Assembly (NCBI RefSeq): GCF_050436995.1
Contig: NC_134775.1
Coordinates: 10,053,170 to 10,117,169 of the forward strand
Direction of reading: 5' to 3'
From: Anticarsia gemmatalis
Lineage: Eukaryota; Arthropoda; Insecta; Lepidoptera; Erebidae
Length of the DNA stretch: 64,000 bases
Below are positions 10,851 through 22,700 of the stretch, piece after piece (position 1 is the first letter of the stretch; each line of letters begins with the position of its first letter). The notes below the pieces were generated by a model. The model was not told the DNA's origin. It saw only the letters and a program-made list of their open reading frames with translations, and made no database searches. A program made the position numbers and the translations under genes.

Positions 10851-11195
10851 TGTAATAAGTGAAACAATTGCCAAGTTGTTGCTCTGTAAAGAGAAATTTA
10901 TTTTACAGAAAACGCTTCACAAATCATTTACCACACACATTTTAATAAACTTAAAATATTTTAAAGAAATATAATGCAAATACTAACCTGTAAAGAGAAA
11001 CAACATTAAATGCTATTGCTTCAAACAATCTTATTTATTTATAGTTTCTTATTAGTTAACTTATTAGTAAGTAATTAATTAAGTGTAATCTCTATATTAG
11101 ACAATCCAGAAAAATCCTGCGTTTGTCGTCACCACAGATAATATATGGAGAATGCGCGGTAAATTTAAATGACGAACCAAAGAGTTTCATTTACA
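10851..11195 (-). repeat. 5' LTR of Gyp-A
   Basis: 345 bp, TG..CA on the minus strand, uninterrupted partner of 1379-2753. It supplies the empty-site sequence for the GGAGAAT element. It must contain the promoter of Gyp-A, but no clear TATA box can be singled out in such AT-rich sequence. Confidence 0.9.
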
Positions 11196-11205
11196 TACAA
11201 AAAAA

Positions 11206-11390
11206 CTAGCTGACCCGGCAAACGTTGTTTTGCCATATAAATAAAAAAAAATAGTTTCACTTAGGGGTGTGAAAAATAGATGTTGGCCGACTCAATATGC
11301 TCACCAAATTTCATGAGAATCGGTCAAGCCGTTTCGGAGGAGTACGGCAACGAAAACTGTGACGCGATAATTTTATATATTAGATAGTCC
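11206..11390 (+). repeat. AGCTGACCC-type repeat
   Basis: Starts CTAGCTGACCCGGCAAACG and ends TTTTATATATTAGATAG, with a block CGGTCAAGCCGTTTCGGAGG. Such units are among the most frequent dispersed repeats in Lepidoptera and are usually regarded as pieces of non-LTR elements. Related units lie at 28427, 51769 and 52735. Confidence 0.65.
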
Positions 11391-11580
11391 GTGCCTCGGA
11401 GTGCACGTTAAGCCAACGGTCGCGATGGTCATTATCATCATTGTCATTGTCATGACAGATGGTATAGGTTGTCAGTACCCTCAAATAATCTGACATCGTA
11501 GTTAGTTAATTTAGAATCGTGTCAAAAACATTAATCTGCGTGACTGTACTTTGTCAAGAATTCGGGTAAAATACGACCGT
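11391..11580. other. No gene seen; possible SINE scrap
   Basis: The first 35 bases (CCGTGCCTCGGAGTGCACGT) resemble the region after the 5S head of the SINE at 26255-26275. The rest is an imperfect ATCATTGTC run and unrecognised sequence. Confidence 0.35.
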
Positions 11581-11710
11581 GTGTCCAGTTGACGAAAACA
11601 TAAAAGTAATTTAATTTAAGTTTCACCATGTGGACACGCGTAAAAATCATGGTGTGTCCACATGACGAAATAATTAGTAGTTCTTATTTTCAATTTCACC
11701 AACTGGACAC
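11581..11710. repeat. Two 57-bp palindromic units
   Basis: Units 11581-11637 and 11654-11710 each begin GTGTCCA and end TGGACAC; inner matches GACGAAA/TTTCACC extend the arms. The dinucleotide after GTGTCCA covaries with that before TGGACAC across the pair (arms of unit 1 pair best with those of unit 2). They are 16 bp apart. No coding content. Confidence 0.75.
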
Positions 11711-11770
11711 ACATGTGTCGGTTCCGAGCCCATACACCCCGTAAAATTCGTCCCGTCGTTGAAAATTGCT

Positions 11771-11820
11771 AATTCGCCCCGTTTCAGAGGGCCCGTTCGC
11801 CCCTTTTGAAGGGGCGAATT
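11771..11820. repeat. 50-bp hairpin, AATTCGCCCC arms
   Basis: AATTCGCCCC at 11771-11780 and GGGGCGAATT at 11811-11820 are exact complements, and an inner hairpin TTCGCCCCTT..AAGGGGCGAA lies at 11796-11818. It may be one end of an element whose other end is not identified. Confidence 0.6.
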
Positions 11821-12521
11821 AAAAAAATCTTTATTTAATATTTTTTGAGGTACCCATACATCCCTTTGTTAAAATCTATGATATAAATATTTTGGAACAA
11901 ATACAAAAGTACGGTTAGCCAAAAAATACTTGTTGCTTTAAAAACTGAATTTGAATTTTATAGTGTACATAAAAATCAAATTACTTGCTGCGGAGATATT
12001 TGCTGCGTAGGGTTACTACAGCACATAAATCCATACGTAATCATATTTTTAAAAATATTGAGCAATTTAATAAAAAGTAACTATGAGTTGTCTTAAAAAA
12101 ATTAAAGTATTAAATGAACTAGAAAAAATAAAGTCAATGAATTATGTTTCCTTGTAACCCCATTGCGACCTGCAATTGGTCCATTTAAGGTGTTCTTTCA
12201 AAAAGTTAAGTTAAATTAAACTGCGATTGTTATAAAGAGGTATGTCATTTTACATATTTTTTTATGAATCTATTTTTTAAATCATTTAGCTTACTTTATT
12301 TTAATTATTAGATAACACGCCTGCAATTTTGGCTACTTCCCATTTGGTAAATCTCAAACTATACCTACTTAAAAGTTGCGTTTGGAAAACATTTTGTTAC
12401 TTCATACATTTAATCCTATTTGGTAAACTATGTAAGTATTGTTATTTTTGTACGGTACAGAGGTGTCAAATTAATATTGAAATTTTTAAAAGTTTCAAAG
12501 TCTTAAGACAAAATCTCGATC

Positions 12522-12836
12522 ATGAAAAAAAAGGCTCATCAAGGAGCAGTAAAGATAAACGTCATTCAAACTAAAATTTCATTTACCCGAGTGGAAAGCA
12601 GAAGTTATTACCTTGGATTACGAACAAGCTCCAAGAAATGCAATAAAAAAGACATTTTCAAACATAACTGTCAATGGGTTGTTCATTTTGGCAGAGCGCT
12701 ATTAAGAAAGGCAAACTCTCTTGCCTTGTTTCGACATGAAGAATCTCACAATTACGCCAAACTATGTATGGCTCTTGCACATTCACCCAGGGAGTACATA
12801 CACGATGGCTGGCTACACGTTATGAGTCAAAGGTAA
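12522..12836 (+). pseudogene. Possible MULE-type transposase exon
   Basis: Open frame with HNCQWVVHFGRALLRKANSL followed by KLCMALAHSPREYI. The spacing of 'HF..A..RK...L' and the later 'L..P...' block resembles the region after the catalytic core of Mutator-like (MULE) transposases found with FLYWCH domains. It ends at a plausible splice donor (12833, CAAAG/GTAAAT). No catalytic residues are visible, and 11830-12520 upstream is AT-rich without a clear exon. Weak assignment. Confidence 0.35.
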
Positions 12837-12911
12837 ATTGATTTTGCAGTACCTATTGAAATTAACGTCTCTCGTCTCTAAATCTAAATTTTTCTTCTCC
12901 TACTTGCTAAT

Positions 12912-13098
12912 TGTAGCGACTATGTCGTTCATATATTAGCGCGTACATAAATATTAGCACGTATATAGATGAGGATTACTGTTTAGTTATATTATACATT
13001 CACACGTATTTGTTAGTATATAAGCACGTATTATACTCTCAATACATCAGACTAAAACCATCTCGTGTCTCCTTGTATCCCTTGCCAAATCACTGGCA
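12912..13098 (+). repeat. Putative 5' LTR of Gyp-B
   Basis: From TGTAGCGACTATG to CACTGGCA, directly followed by a primer-binding-type site TTGGTGACCCCGAAGTGAT (13101-13119) like those of many arthropod Gypsy elements. No second copy is present in the window, so the left border is inferred. Confidence 0.5.
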
Positions 13099-13132
13099 AA
13101 TTGGTGACCCCGAAGTGATACAGAAGTAAGAT

Positions 13133-13310
13133 GCGAGTGCTCAGTAACGGAAAAATCAGCGACGAAATTATCAAACTTCTATGGCTAAGACTTTTACCAC
13201 CTGCAGTGACTTCGGTTCTAGCTGTTACAGAAGAAATAGATGTCAACAAAATGAGTCAAATCGCCGACAAGATATTAATAAATTCAAAACTCAGAGATTT
13301 CAGCAGTTAA
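13133..13310 (+). pseudogene. Gyp-B gag fragment
   Basis: Reads LWLRLLPPAVTSVLAVTEEI then KMSQIADKIL, the conserved pattern at the end of the capsid region of Mag/CsRn1-like Gypsy gag proteins. Everything N-terminal of it is missing and the frame stops at 13310; zinc knuckles are not found. 13320-13560 retains an open frame of 73 codons without known motifs. Confidence 0.65.
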
Positions 13311-13559
13311 CGAAAGCAAAATAAACGACGATGCAATGTCATGCATACTAGAGCAGTTAGCAAAAATGCAACTAGAATTAAATACAATTCAGCAAAGTAA
13401 CAGAAACTATCAACACAGCACTCGACATCTTTATAATCGACGTCATTTACCACCAAGGTCAAGTTCAAGAGCAAGCAGTGGGGAAAGAAAACACTTTTGT
13501 ATCTACCTACCATTACAGACACAGAGAAAATGCAAAAAAATGTGTAAAACCATGTGATT

Positions 13560-15137
13560 GGAGACAGGACTTCCACTCAAGGTATCAGGGAAACTAATCG
13601 GAGCACAGCCTACGTTGGAACTCTGAGCTATTCACCCATCTAACCGCCTCACTATAACCGACCGAAAAGTAGAATGAGATTTTTGATTGACACGGGAGCA
13701 AACATTTCAGTTATTTGCAAGCCGCAGAGGCATTTATCGATACAAAATGAGCACTATACGCTGTATGCCGCAAATGGCACAAAAATCAAGACGTATGGCG
13801 AGAAAACACTCGTATTGAACTTGAGACTACGGTGAAAATTTATATGGAACTTCTTCATCGCTGAGGTAACACAACCAATAATCGGAGCAGATTTTCTGGA
13901 ACATTATAAGTTGTTAGTCGATATAGCTGGTCGAAAACTTATAAACAGGGTAACAGAGCTGATAACGCCTGCCACCCTAATCAAATCGACACAGCAGACA
14001 ATTCGCACCATTGACGTGGGAATGGATCCACGCATTATTCAGTTATTCAAAAAATACGAGGAAATAACGAAACCTTCCCCCCTCCGTGCTACTCCCAAGC
14101 ATAAGATTACGCATCACATTATAACAAAAGGACCGCCAGTATCAGCACGCGCAAGACCACTAGCTCCTGATAAATATCACATAGCGAAAAAGGAATTCCA
14201 GAATATGATAGATCTTGGCATTTGCCGCCCTTCGAACAGCCCATGGGCTGTCCGAAATATGGTGAATGGAGACTATGTGGAGATTACCGAATGCTCAACA
14301 GCGCGACTGTACCAGATAAATATCCACTTCTGCGCCTATCGGATTTCACGTACATGTTAGAAAATAAAAAAATCTTCAGCAAAATTGATATTCGTAAGGC
14401 GTAAAAAACAGCTATTATTACTCCTTTTGGACTTTTTGAATTCCCAAGGATGCCTTTTGGATTACGGAATGCAGCTCAGACGTTTCAACGGTTCATGGAT
14501 TCTCTATTCAGAGATTTGGACTTCGTTTTCGTATTTGTCGACGATTGTTTGATTGGGAGCGAAAATAAGGCAATCCATGAACAGCATTTGGACACAGTCT
14601 TCAAACGCTTACACGAGAACGAAATACATATTAATATCGAAAAATGTGAGTTTTTCAAAAGTGAAATAGATTTCTTAGAGTATCACACAACAAGACAAGG
14701 AATACGGCCAACAGAAGAAAAATACAAAGCAATTATAGAATTCCCGAAACCGAAGACAATCAAAGAATTAAGGAGATTTTAAGCATGACTAATTTTTACA
14801 GAAATAATCTGCCTCATGCTGCAGAATATCAAAACGTCCTAAATGACTATCTGCACGATTCGAAGAAAAATGATAACTCTCCCATTCCTTGGTCAACAGA
14901 GGCCGAACAAGCTTTTGATAAGTGCAAGGAAAACATAAGGAACACAGTACTGACAGTTCACCCCTCCCGCAGCGCTCAGCTGGCACTCATGACAGACGCT
15001 AGCGCTATCTGTATCGGCGCAGTTTTACAACAAAAATCTGGGCGTAATTGGGAACCGTTAGGTTTCTTTTCAAGAAAAATAAGTGATACCCAACAAAAAT
15101 ACTCCACATTCGATAGAGAGTTGCTCGGAATATATAT
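13560..15137 (+). pseudogene. Gyp-B protease and reverse transcriptase
   Basis: Protease motif RFLIDTGANISVI at about 13675, then GADFLEHY (13890). The RT begins near 14040; HIAKKEFQNMIDLGICRPS is the primer-grip region, FGLFEFPRMPFGLRNAAQTF at 14430, and FVFVDDCLIG (FVDD instead of the usual YxDD) at 14530. RNase H starts with LALMTDASAICIGAVLQQKS at 14975 and is cut by DT-2 after the LLGIY codons. Stops at 13620, 13832, 14401 and a shift at 14780. Confidence 0.85.
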
Positions 15138-15689
15138 CGTCCCCGTAGAGCGAAAAATCACTAACTAACACTTAAGTGATTTTGAGATACGAGGTGTTTT
15201 ATGTCTAAAATGACAAAAAAAAATATAACTTTTTTCGGAGATTAGTTATCGATGCATGAAAGGTTTTGTTTTGAAGATATATTAATTAAGTATATGTTAT
15301 ATGTATTAAACCACGAAAATAGTATATAAATTATTAACTGTAAAGGATAATTTGTTTTACCCCAAGGTTTTCCTATTTATCTGTCACTTAGTTACTTTTC
15401 ACATGTAGTTAGTTAGTTTTCGCATCAGCATTTAAATATTATACTAGTAACTAAAATCAGTTAGTTATTTTAGGAGTAAAACATATTTTACATAACTATG
15501 TCTAAATAAAATACCCAACTAAACAGACTTTGCTTATTTATTAATTTATTGCCTAATTTAAAACTAGTGTCCTATCAGTTGAAAAGTATAAAAGTAAAAC
15601 AACATTCTTAGGCAACATTTATTGAAAAAAAAACTGTCTTTAAGTATACAAAACCTAATTAAAACATAATGAACAAGAACACGTTACAA

Positions 15690-15886
15690 AATCATCAATA
15701 GAACAGCATTAATGATGTAGCCACATCATTTTCCTCTTCTTCCTCGAGCTAAATGACGTCAGGCTCACATAGCCTATCCAACACATCGTTACTAACAGGT
15801 AAAGATTCATACCAAGGATAAAGTTCGCTTAGTATGACACCTTTGACACAAAGATTTAACAAATCTTTCCTTGCAGGGGTGTATTT
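15690..15886 (-). pseudogene. DT-2 transposase C-terminal remnant
   Basis: Minus-strand reading ARKDLLNLCVKGVILSELYP, then WYESLPVSNDVLDRL and, after a stop, LEEEEENDVAT. The pattern 'K.DLL.L....I....+..+.SL' is shared with the C-termini of DT-1 (9690-9769) and DT-3 (56139-56268). This ties DT-2 to the same protein family although its core is missing. Confidence 0.55.
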
Positions 15887-18038
15887 ACCCTAGGGCTAGA
15901 AGGGCTATAGCCCTTCTAGCCCAAGGGCCTGAAACTGGCCCGGGCTATAGCCCGGGCCGGTTTCCTCTCTTGGGTCTGCATCTTGTCGGGGTGAGGGGGC
16001 TTAGTAGAATTGAAAGGTTGGGGAAACAGTGATCGCGAGTAACAAAAAATTACTGCGCGTGTCCCTCTGTTTGCAGAGGACACAGGTGCGGGACAGGTGA
16101 GCCGTCAGTGGGAGGACGGGCTCAGTAGGCACTCACACTGCCCCGAGCTGACGAAGAGCCAGGCCGCTGCCGCCCTCGTCAACCGTCCATCGTAAATCCG
16201 TCCATCCTTGACCGAGGGCCTTGCCTTAATCGGCTGGGTCGCGAGGAGACCACCTCTGTGAAAATCCCGAGTAACTCCAGCAGTGGCGCCCCCTTTAGGG
16301 GCCTTGCGTGGTCAGAGTTCATTCGCTTTGCGGGGACCCCCGCGCCAGAAAAACCAGACGCAAGCGGCCACTGGGGCACCTCCCGCCCTCCAGTAGTATA
16401 AGGGTCACCGGATTATGGGGCCTCTACCTCGGTGGAACGATACTTGCCACCACACTCGCGGGAACTGTTTGGATAATATAAATTTGAAAACGAACCCAAA
16501 TGATGTAAGTGGGAGAGGCGAGAAGCTCAAACCCGAGGAGATCGGGGGCAAGAAGCCCAGCCGTATTGACTGCATAGCATAGTTGCGGAGGGTCGGAGCA
16601 CGCCCAGTTTTAGCAAGTGTCAGACAATGACCCTAAGGACAAATTCACCATCCAGCTGGCGGACACCATCCTCACTCACCACTAGGCAGTGGTGGAGGTG
16701 GCCGACAAATCCGGTCACCTCAAGGGTGACCTTTATAAAGTCCCTCAAAGACGCTGCCAGGAACGTCAAACTGGCAGTGTCGGAGTCGAGCAGGCAGTAT
16801 GCCACGAAGGAGAATTTGGCGCGTCAGGCCCAGAATTATCACTTGCAAGAGGAGGTCGATCACATGTCACAGGCAACGGCATCAACCCCCGCGCCAGAAA
16901 AACCAGGGGCAGCGTCCTCAGCTGTAGCTGCTAACGCATTCGCCACGCCACCGCCACCGCACCGCAGCTCACAGGTCTTCGGACCAAGGAGAAGCAGGGT
17001 AAACAGCCGCGTCTTACAGTGCAGTGGCTTCCAAACCGCCGTTCACTAAACCGACGGCTGCCAAAGAGTAGCAGTTCGTCGGGAAAAATAGCAAGGCGCC
17101 CAAGGCTACGGAAGCCGACAAAAAGGGCAAGAAAATCAAAATCAAATCATTTATTCATTTAGGTCAAATATTGACACTTATGATAGTCGTTACAATTACT
17201 GAATCTACCACTAGCTCGGAAAGGGGGTGGAGCCTTATGAGAAGAGCTAGCAAGAAACTCACGGCCACTCTTTTCAATCGCCAAAAGTTTTACAATGTGG
17301 TTGATACAATAATTGATCATGCGAGGAGCTGCCAACAATCAGCGATATAGACTAAACGTCAATTAAGGAAAATGAATATAGTTAGGTTATTTATTAGTCT
17401 CTGATCATACCGTATGTTGGGAGCACCTACTAGCATGTGATAATAAGAATATGGGCAACAAGTGAGCACATTGGTTGTGAACAATATAAAAGAAAAAAAG
17501 TGACAGTTTTATGATTAACATCAAATTGTATGTAACATCACCTATTTGCATCATTAAGTGCCCATATTTTACAATATTTAGACCTACTGCTACTGAGTTT
17601 ATACAATTTATGGCAAAGTTCCCTAATTTCAAAGAATCGTTATCAAGCGAGCGACTATTCCCAAGAGCTATTGTCGTTTAGATACTCATCAATTCTGTAA
17701 TAAAAGAAGGAGGAAGAAGAAGGCGCCCAATTTTCGGGCTCCAGCTGCAGCTGAAGGTGGCAAAAAGCGGTGCGACATATAGAGACGTTATTAGGGACGC
17801 AAAGGACAAAATAAACCAAGCCGACAATGAAATAGTCCGCTTCGGGGTTGCGGCTACGGGAGCTCGAATGTTGAGCTCCCAGGGGTCAGGGACCGGAAAA
17901 GCGGATGCCCTGGCCTCTAAATTGAGGAAAGTTATCGGGGAGGACACCTTCCGAGTGTCCAGGCCCACAAAGACCGCGGAACTGAGCATTACAGATCTTG
18001 ACGACTCAGCCTGCCCAGAGGAGGTGAAGGTCGATTAA
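15887..18038 (+). pseudogene. R1-clade LINE 5' part and ORF1 (interrupted)
   Basis: GC-rich block. 15887-16480 looks like a 5' UTR; 16480-17130 contains an ORF1 with frameshifts, including FIKSLKDAARNVKLAVSES and SRQYATKENLARQAQN; 17757-18038 is open to a stop and reads KADALASKLRKVIGEDTFRV with ITDLDDSACPEEV. These blocks match ORF1 (gag-like) of R1/TRAS-type elements, which usually insert in rDNA or telomeric repeats. No zinc knuckles, endonuclease or RT follow. A LINE tail at 17131-17704 interrupts it. Confidence 0.7.
17131..17704 (-). mobile_element. Truncated copy of LINE-J, 3' end
   Basis: Nearly identical to 32090-32660 (I saw single-base differences such as AGTTAGG/AGCTAGG). It has the last few codons of ORF2, the 3' UTR and a short ATTTG-type tail at the left. 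It interrupts the R1-like ORF1. Confidence 0.85.
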
Positions 18039-18837
18039 AGCCGATTTAATAAATAAAATTGATCAGGACAATGTAAAAAACTAATTTGTTAAAAATGAAA
18101 ATAAAATTTAGTTTTTTCATTCCTTGATGGGGCGGAAAGCTAGCGGAGTCCAGGGCGCGCCATCTTAAAATACGCCTCTGCGAGTGACTGCAATAATGCG
18201 CGGGCGCGGCGTGGGTCCTAAGGTCAAAGGGCGTAATCTCACTAAGTAGCATCGTAACACGGGACATAGTTACCAACCTTTCATCTAGTAGTGTTTTTGC
18301 TGAGTGAAAAGTAGCCAAAACATTTTAATTATAATACTCTAATGTGTTATGTCATCTACAGTCAGGTAAAATATTAACCAGAACACTATAGTTAGTTGTC
18401 GTTTTTTCTTTTAAACGTCTGGTCTTAAATAATATAGCTCGAAAAATAATTAATGGTAGTTAGTTACTTTTCGCACAAAATATCACATACAATAAAATTA
18501 CTAAGTCACTTTGATGAGTTTTCGCATTACTATTTTTTAAGACATGCCTATAGGGAGTAATGCGGAAAAAGTAGATAAGGAACTTTAATGCGTAAGTATC
18601 TTTTTCAACAAAGAAGAGAAAAAGTAATCAGGTGACTTAGTTACTTGTAACTCAACTGTCACAAATCAAATAATGTACTTAATTAAGTCTCGCTATTTGC
18701 ATTTTTCTAAATAATTACGTTATGAATACGAGAGTAAGACAGAAATATGGAGAAAAAATTACTGATTTTATTGGTATTTATAAGTCGATTTTGAACATTT
18801 TGTTACTTAATGACTTTTCGTTCTACGGGGACGATAT

Positions 18838-19040
18838 GGCAGTCAAGCATTTCCAAAGGTTAATCGAAGGAAAAGAATTTACAATTTTTACAGACCATCG
18901 ACCTTTAACCTACGCATTCTCGCAAAAACCATCGTCTAACGATACACCACGGCGAGTACGTCAATTGGATTTTATCTCGCAATATTGCACCGATATTCAG
19001 CACATAAGTGGACGTGACAATGTTGTTGCGGATGCACTGT
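18838..19040 (+). pseudogene. Gyp-B RNase H, second part
   Basis: Continues from 15137: MAVKHFQRLIEGKEFTIFTD with the third catalytic Asp, HRPLTYAF, then NVVADALSR. It is cut at the CACGT target of Gyp-C, and the next codons (IEQIDMPSPINYA) are at 25523 onward. Confidence 0.85.
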
Positions 19041-19045
19041 CACGT

Positions 19046-19402
19046 TTGAAGAAAACACCACGTTCAGTATAAATCAATGTTTATTCCAGTTCTTACAAAC
19101 ACACCTTTACATATGTAACACACTCTTACACAACACACTTTACACACTACACTTTTACACGGATTCCAGCTTACTAGTTTTCAGTTCGAAAGCTGTCGAC
19201 CGACTGCTTGTCGCATCCGTTCATGCCCCACACCTCGATTCCCCCTCCACTTAATAATCGAGAGTAGTGGGAATGGAAGTGACGTGCGCGCTGTCGGTAT
19301 AGCCAATGAATAATTTGAGTGTCAATTAAATATTTCTTGTAATAATTAAATGTTTAGTATTAATTAAATCACATTAGTATTTACTAAACCAAAAATATGA
19401 CA
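19046..19402 (-). repeat. 3' LTR of Gyp-C
   Basis: 357 bp. On the minus strand starts TGTCATATTTTTGG. I found no difference from 25166-25522 in a base-by-base reading. The flanking sequence on its inner side repeats AAAAATATGACATTCGG once more at about 19505. Confidence 0.93.
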
Positions 19403-19787
19403 TTCGGCCATCCGACAACGTGCTGCCACCTGGCGCACGTATTTACAATTTTCTAATTACTAACATAACTAAGACAGTACACAGTTATGTTTAGGTTACA
19501 ACAATAATTAATTAAATAAAAATATGACATTCGGTCGTTTAAATACGAATACGAAATAAACACCGAATAAAGAGAAAATACAAAATAAAATGATGAAATA
19601 CATCTTTACACGCAAGTTGATAAAGTGCTATATTCACATCAATTTTACAATATATTTATGAAATTATTACTCTACCATACTCTACATAGCTATTTATGTT
19701 TATTTAAAAAAAGTATAACAACTAAATTAAAATTGAAATAAGCATCTGAATCAACAATAACAAAATGAGTAATTGAGCAAAGCTGGT

Positions 19788-22700
19788 CTATTCGCTATTA
19801 CTAGAGCTACTTTCATTAGTATCATACAATTCCAAACTTTTTATATTAATCCAAGGGCGAATCCTATCGGCAGCAATAACAGTACTATAGGGTTTTCCCT
19901 TTTTATTAAAACCAGGTACATCAGTAATCTTATATCGATCATTGCCGAGAACCTCTGTAACTTTGTAAGGGCCTATAAACTTCGACAGAAGCTTAGTGCT
20001 GTTTTTATTATTATCAAAGTTATTTCGAGCTATCTTCACCAAATCGCCTAATTCGTATTTAGGTGCTGGAACACGGTTCGCGTCATACTTTTGTTTTTGT
20101 TTTAACTGTTCTTTTTGGATGTTAACGCTAACTTCATCTCTAATTTTTTGAGCATCTGAATTGTCATTTTGTTCATTTATACCATCCATAAGTTTGTTTG
20201 TCAAAGCATCACGCAACCGGATTCCAAACATAGCCTCTGTCGCAGTTTTCTGTGTAGAGGCATTAATAGTATTGTTAATGCCCCACTGAACCTTACCAAG
20301 ACATTTGTCCCAGTCTCGCTCATGGCTCAAGAAATTCTGGGCAGACAGAGAGTTCAATATGGTTTGATTGAATCGCTCGGCCTGGCCATTAGCCCTGGGA
20401 CAAGCGACTGCGTTTAACACGTGTTTTATTCCATGCAACTCACAAAATCTCTTAAAATCTGCAGAGGTAAAACTAGTTCCACGGTCAGATACTATTCGAG
20501 CAGGGGGACAAAAATCGGAAAAAAGTTTGTCTAACACTTTGATAGTGGTTTTAGTTTTCACGTTACGAACAGCTCTCACGAATACATATTTTGTAAACGC
20601 ATCAACGATGGTCAAAATGTGGGTATTGCCGTCTTTGCTCTTCACAAATGGACCCAAGTGGTCTATGTGAAGAGTATGAAAAGGGATGTTAATCTTTTCG
20701 ATTGGATACAAGTGACCAGTTTTCTGTTTTGCGGCACTGTCTTTATTATAAGCACATTCTAAACAGGCGGCGACATACTTTTTTACAAATTTGCGCAACT
20801 TAGGGAACCAGTATTGGTTTTGGATCTTTTCTAACGTTTTTGTGTATCCGAGGTGCCCAATTTCATCGTGATTTGCGCGACAGATTTGCCATCGAGCACT
20901 ACGGGGAACTACCAAACATAATCTATCGTCAATCTTCCTATAAACAGTGTGGTTCTTTACAACGTAGTTTTGTCTAATGTCTTTGCATTCTGGGTCGTCG
21001 TCTGGTTTAAGTATTTTATGTATTCGTGCAATGTCAGGGTCTGCTATTTGTAAAGTCAGTAGCCAATTGTCTTTTTCAATGTGGTATACATTAGTCAAGG
21101 GATTGTCATCTGCTCCCACCGACAGCTCAGTGTTCCGACTTAAAGCGTCTACGTGTGCCATTTGCACGCCTGGGCGATATTCAATATCAAAAGTAAATTC
21201 ACTGATTTGTAGCCACCAACGAGCTATCCGCGGGATCAGATCCCGCTTGGTCAATGTGGTCCTGAGAGCAGCGCAGTCTGTAAAGATTTTAAAATGTAAC
21301 CCCAAGAGATATACTCGAAACTTCTTAAGAGAACTAACAACAGCCAGTGTCTCCAATTCGTAGGAGTGTAAGTGCTTTTCTTCTGGGGTTGTTTGTCGGC
21401 TGAAGTAGCACACGGGCTTTAAAACTCGTGTATCTCTTTGCCATTGCATGAGTATACCTCCTACGCCCAGAGAACTGGCGTCGGTATGCAGTTCAGTCTC
21501 CAAAGTAGGGTCATATAAGGCTAGGACCGGTCGACTCGTAAGTTTTTCCTTTAGAAGAGAAAAAGCACTATTCTGTACATCGGCCCACTGCCATACCGCA
21601 TCCTTTCTAAGAAGTGAAGATAATGGACGTGCAATTTCTCCATAACCTTGTATAAATTTGCGGAAGTAGCCTGTTAGGCCAAGAAATTGGCGTACTTCAT
21701 GGATATTACGTGGAATAGGGAACTCTTTAACAGCCAATATTTTGGCTTCACTTGGCTGAATGCCTTTAGAAGAAATATCATAACCGAGATAATTAACTGT
21801 AGTATCGAAAAATCGACATTTGGCAAGTTTGAGAGTGAGACCGTACTGCCTGAAAAGCTTCAATACGTCTTCAAGACGCAAAAACATCTCTTCTACGTCC
21901 TTAGCCGGTATTAGGACATCGTCAAGATATGCTAATGCGTATTCGAAACGCCTGTTACCAAGGATCTTGTTGATCATCCTTTGAAATACGGCCGGAGCAT
22001 TCGACAGCCCGAAGGGCATTCTCTTAAATTCATAATGCCCATCGGGCGTGATCAAGCCAGTAAGGTGCTGGCTCCCTTCATCCATTGGTATTTGGTAATA
22101 CCCGGAAGCCAGATCAAGGGTCGTGAAAAAATTGTTCCCACTAAGGTTAGAAATTTGGTCGTCAATGAGGGGTAGAGGGAAGCGATCCTTAACGGTCTTA
22201 TTGTTTAAGGCCCTAAAGTCTACGCACAGTCTCATCTCTCCCGATTTCTTTTTTACCATTAAGATTGGACTCGCGTAGTCGGAAGTAGATTCTTGAATTA
22301 TATCATTCTGAAGCAACTCGTCTATCATCTCCCTAACCTGCTCACGTTCTGAATGAGACAAACGATATGGTCGGTATATAATCGGCTTATGGTCCAAAAG
22401 TTCAATTTTCATTTTGAAATCAGTCGCACACCCTATCTCATTCAAATTAGTTGCGAAACAGTCACGATAACTTTGCAAGAGATAATACAACCGTTCTACT
22501 TGTTTAACATCAAGTCCCGGACCCGTTTTTATATCTGTTTTGTCTAAAGGCTTTACATTGGGGTCGTCAGTCATAACTCTCTTAACTTGACGCACGTTCT
22601 GTTCAACAAAAGGAAGAGCCCTTGCTATCAAAGAGTCCTTAGACAGAGTTAACAAATGGTGAGATAGATTAGAGATAACCACGTGACCTCTACCTTCATT

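Larger units (their letters stand above)
1379..11195 (-). mobile_element. Gyp-A: LTR retrotransposon with nested insertions
   Basis: Complete LTR to LTR unit on the minus strand with TACA duplication. Internal order from right to left: leader, gag N-part (10820-10500), DT-1 insertion, gag C-part (6454-6075), RNase H (6060-5550), integrase (4288-2830), polypurine tract, 3' LTR. Protease and most of the reverse transcriptase are absent: gag abuts the end of RT/RNase H across a T-run at 6062-6076. It therefore cannot move by itself. Integrase and RNase H motifs place it with Ty3/Gypsy elements. Confidence 0.9.
15138..18833. mobile_element. DT-2: DNA transposon with ATAT duplication
   Basis: Inverted ends CGTCCCCGTAGAGCGAAAA and, from the right, CGTCCCCGTAGAACGAAAA, then further similarity over about 15 bp. 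ATAT at 15134-15137 and 18834-18837 is duplicated; removal restores the Gyp-B RNase H frame. Subterminal copies of GTTAGTTACTTTTCGCA-like words occur near both ends. The interior has a remnant resembling the DT-1 protein C-terminus (minus strand) and a large R1-like insertion. Non-autonomous. Confidence 0.85.
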
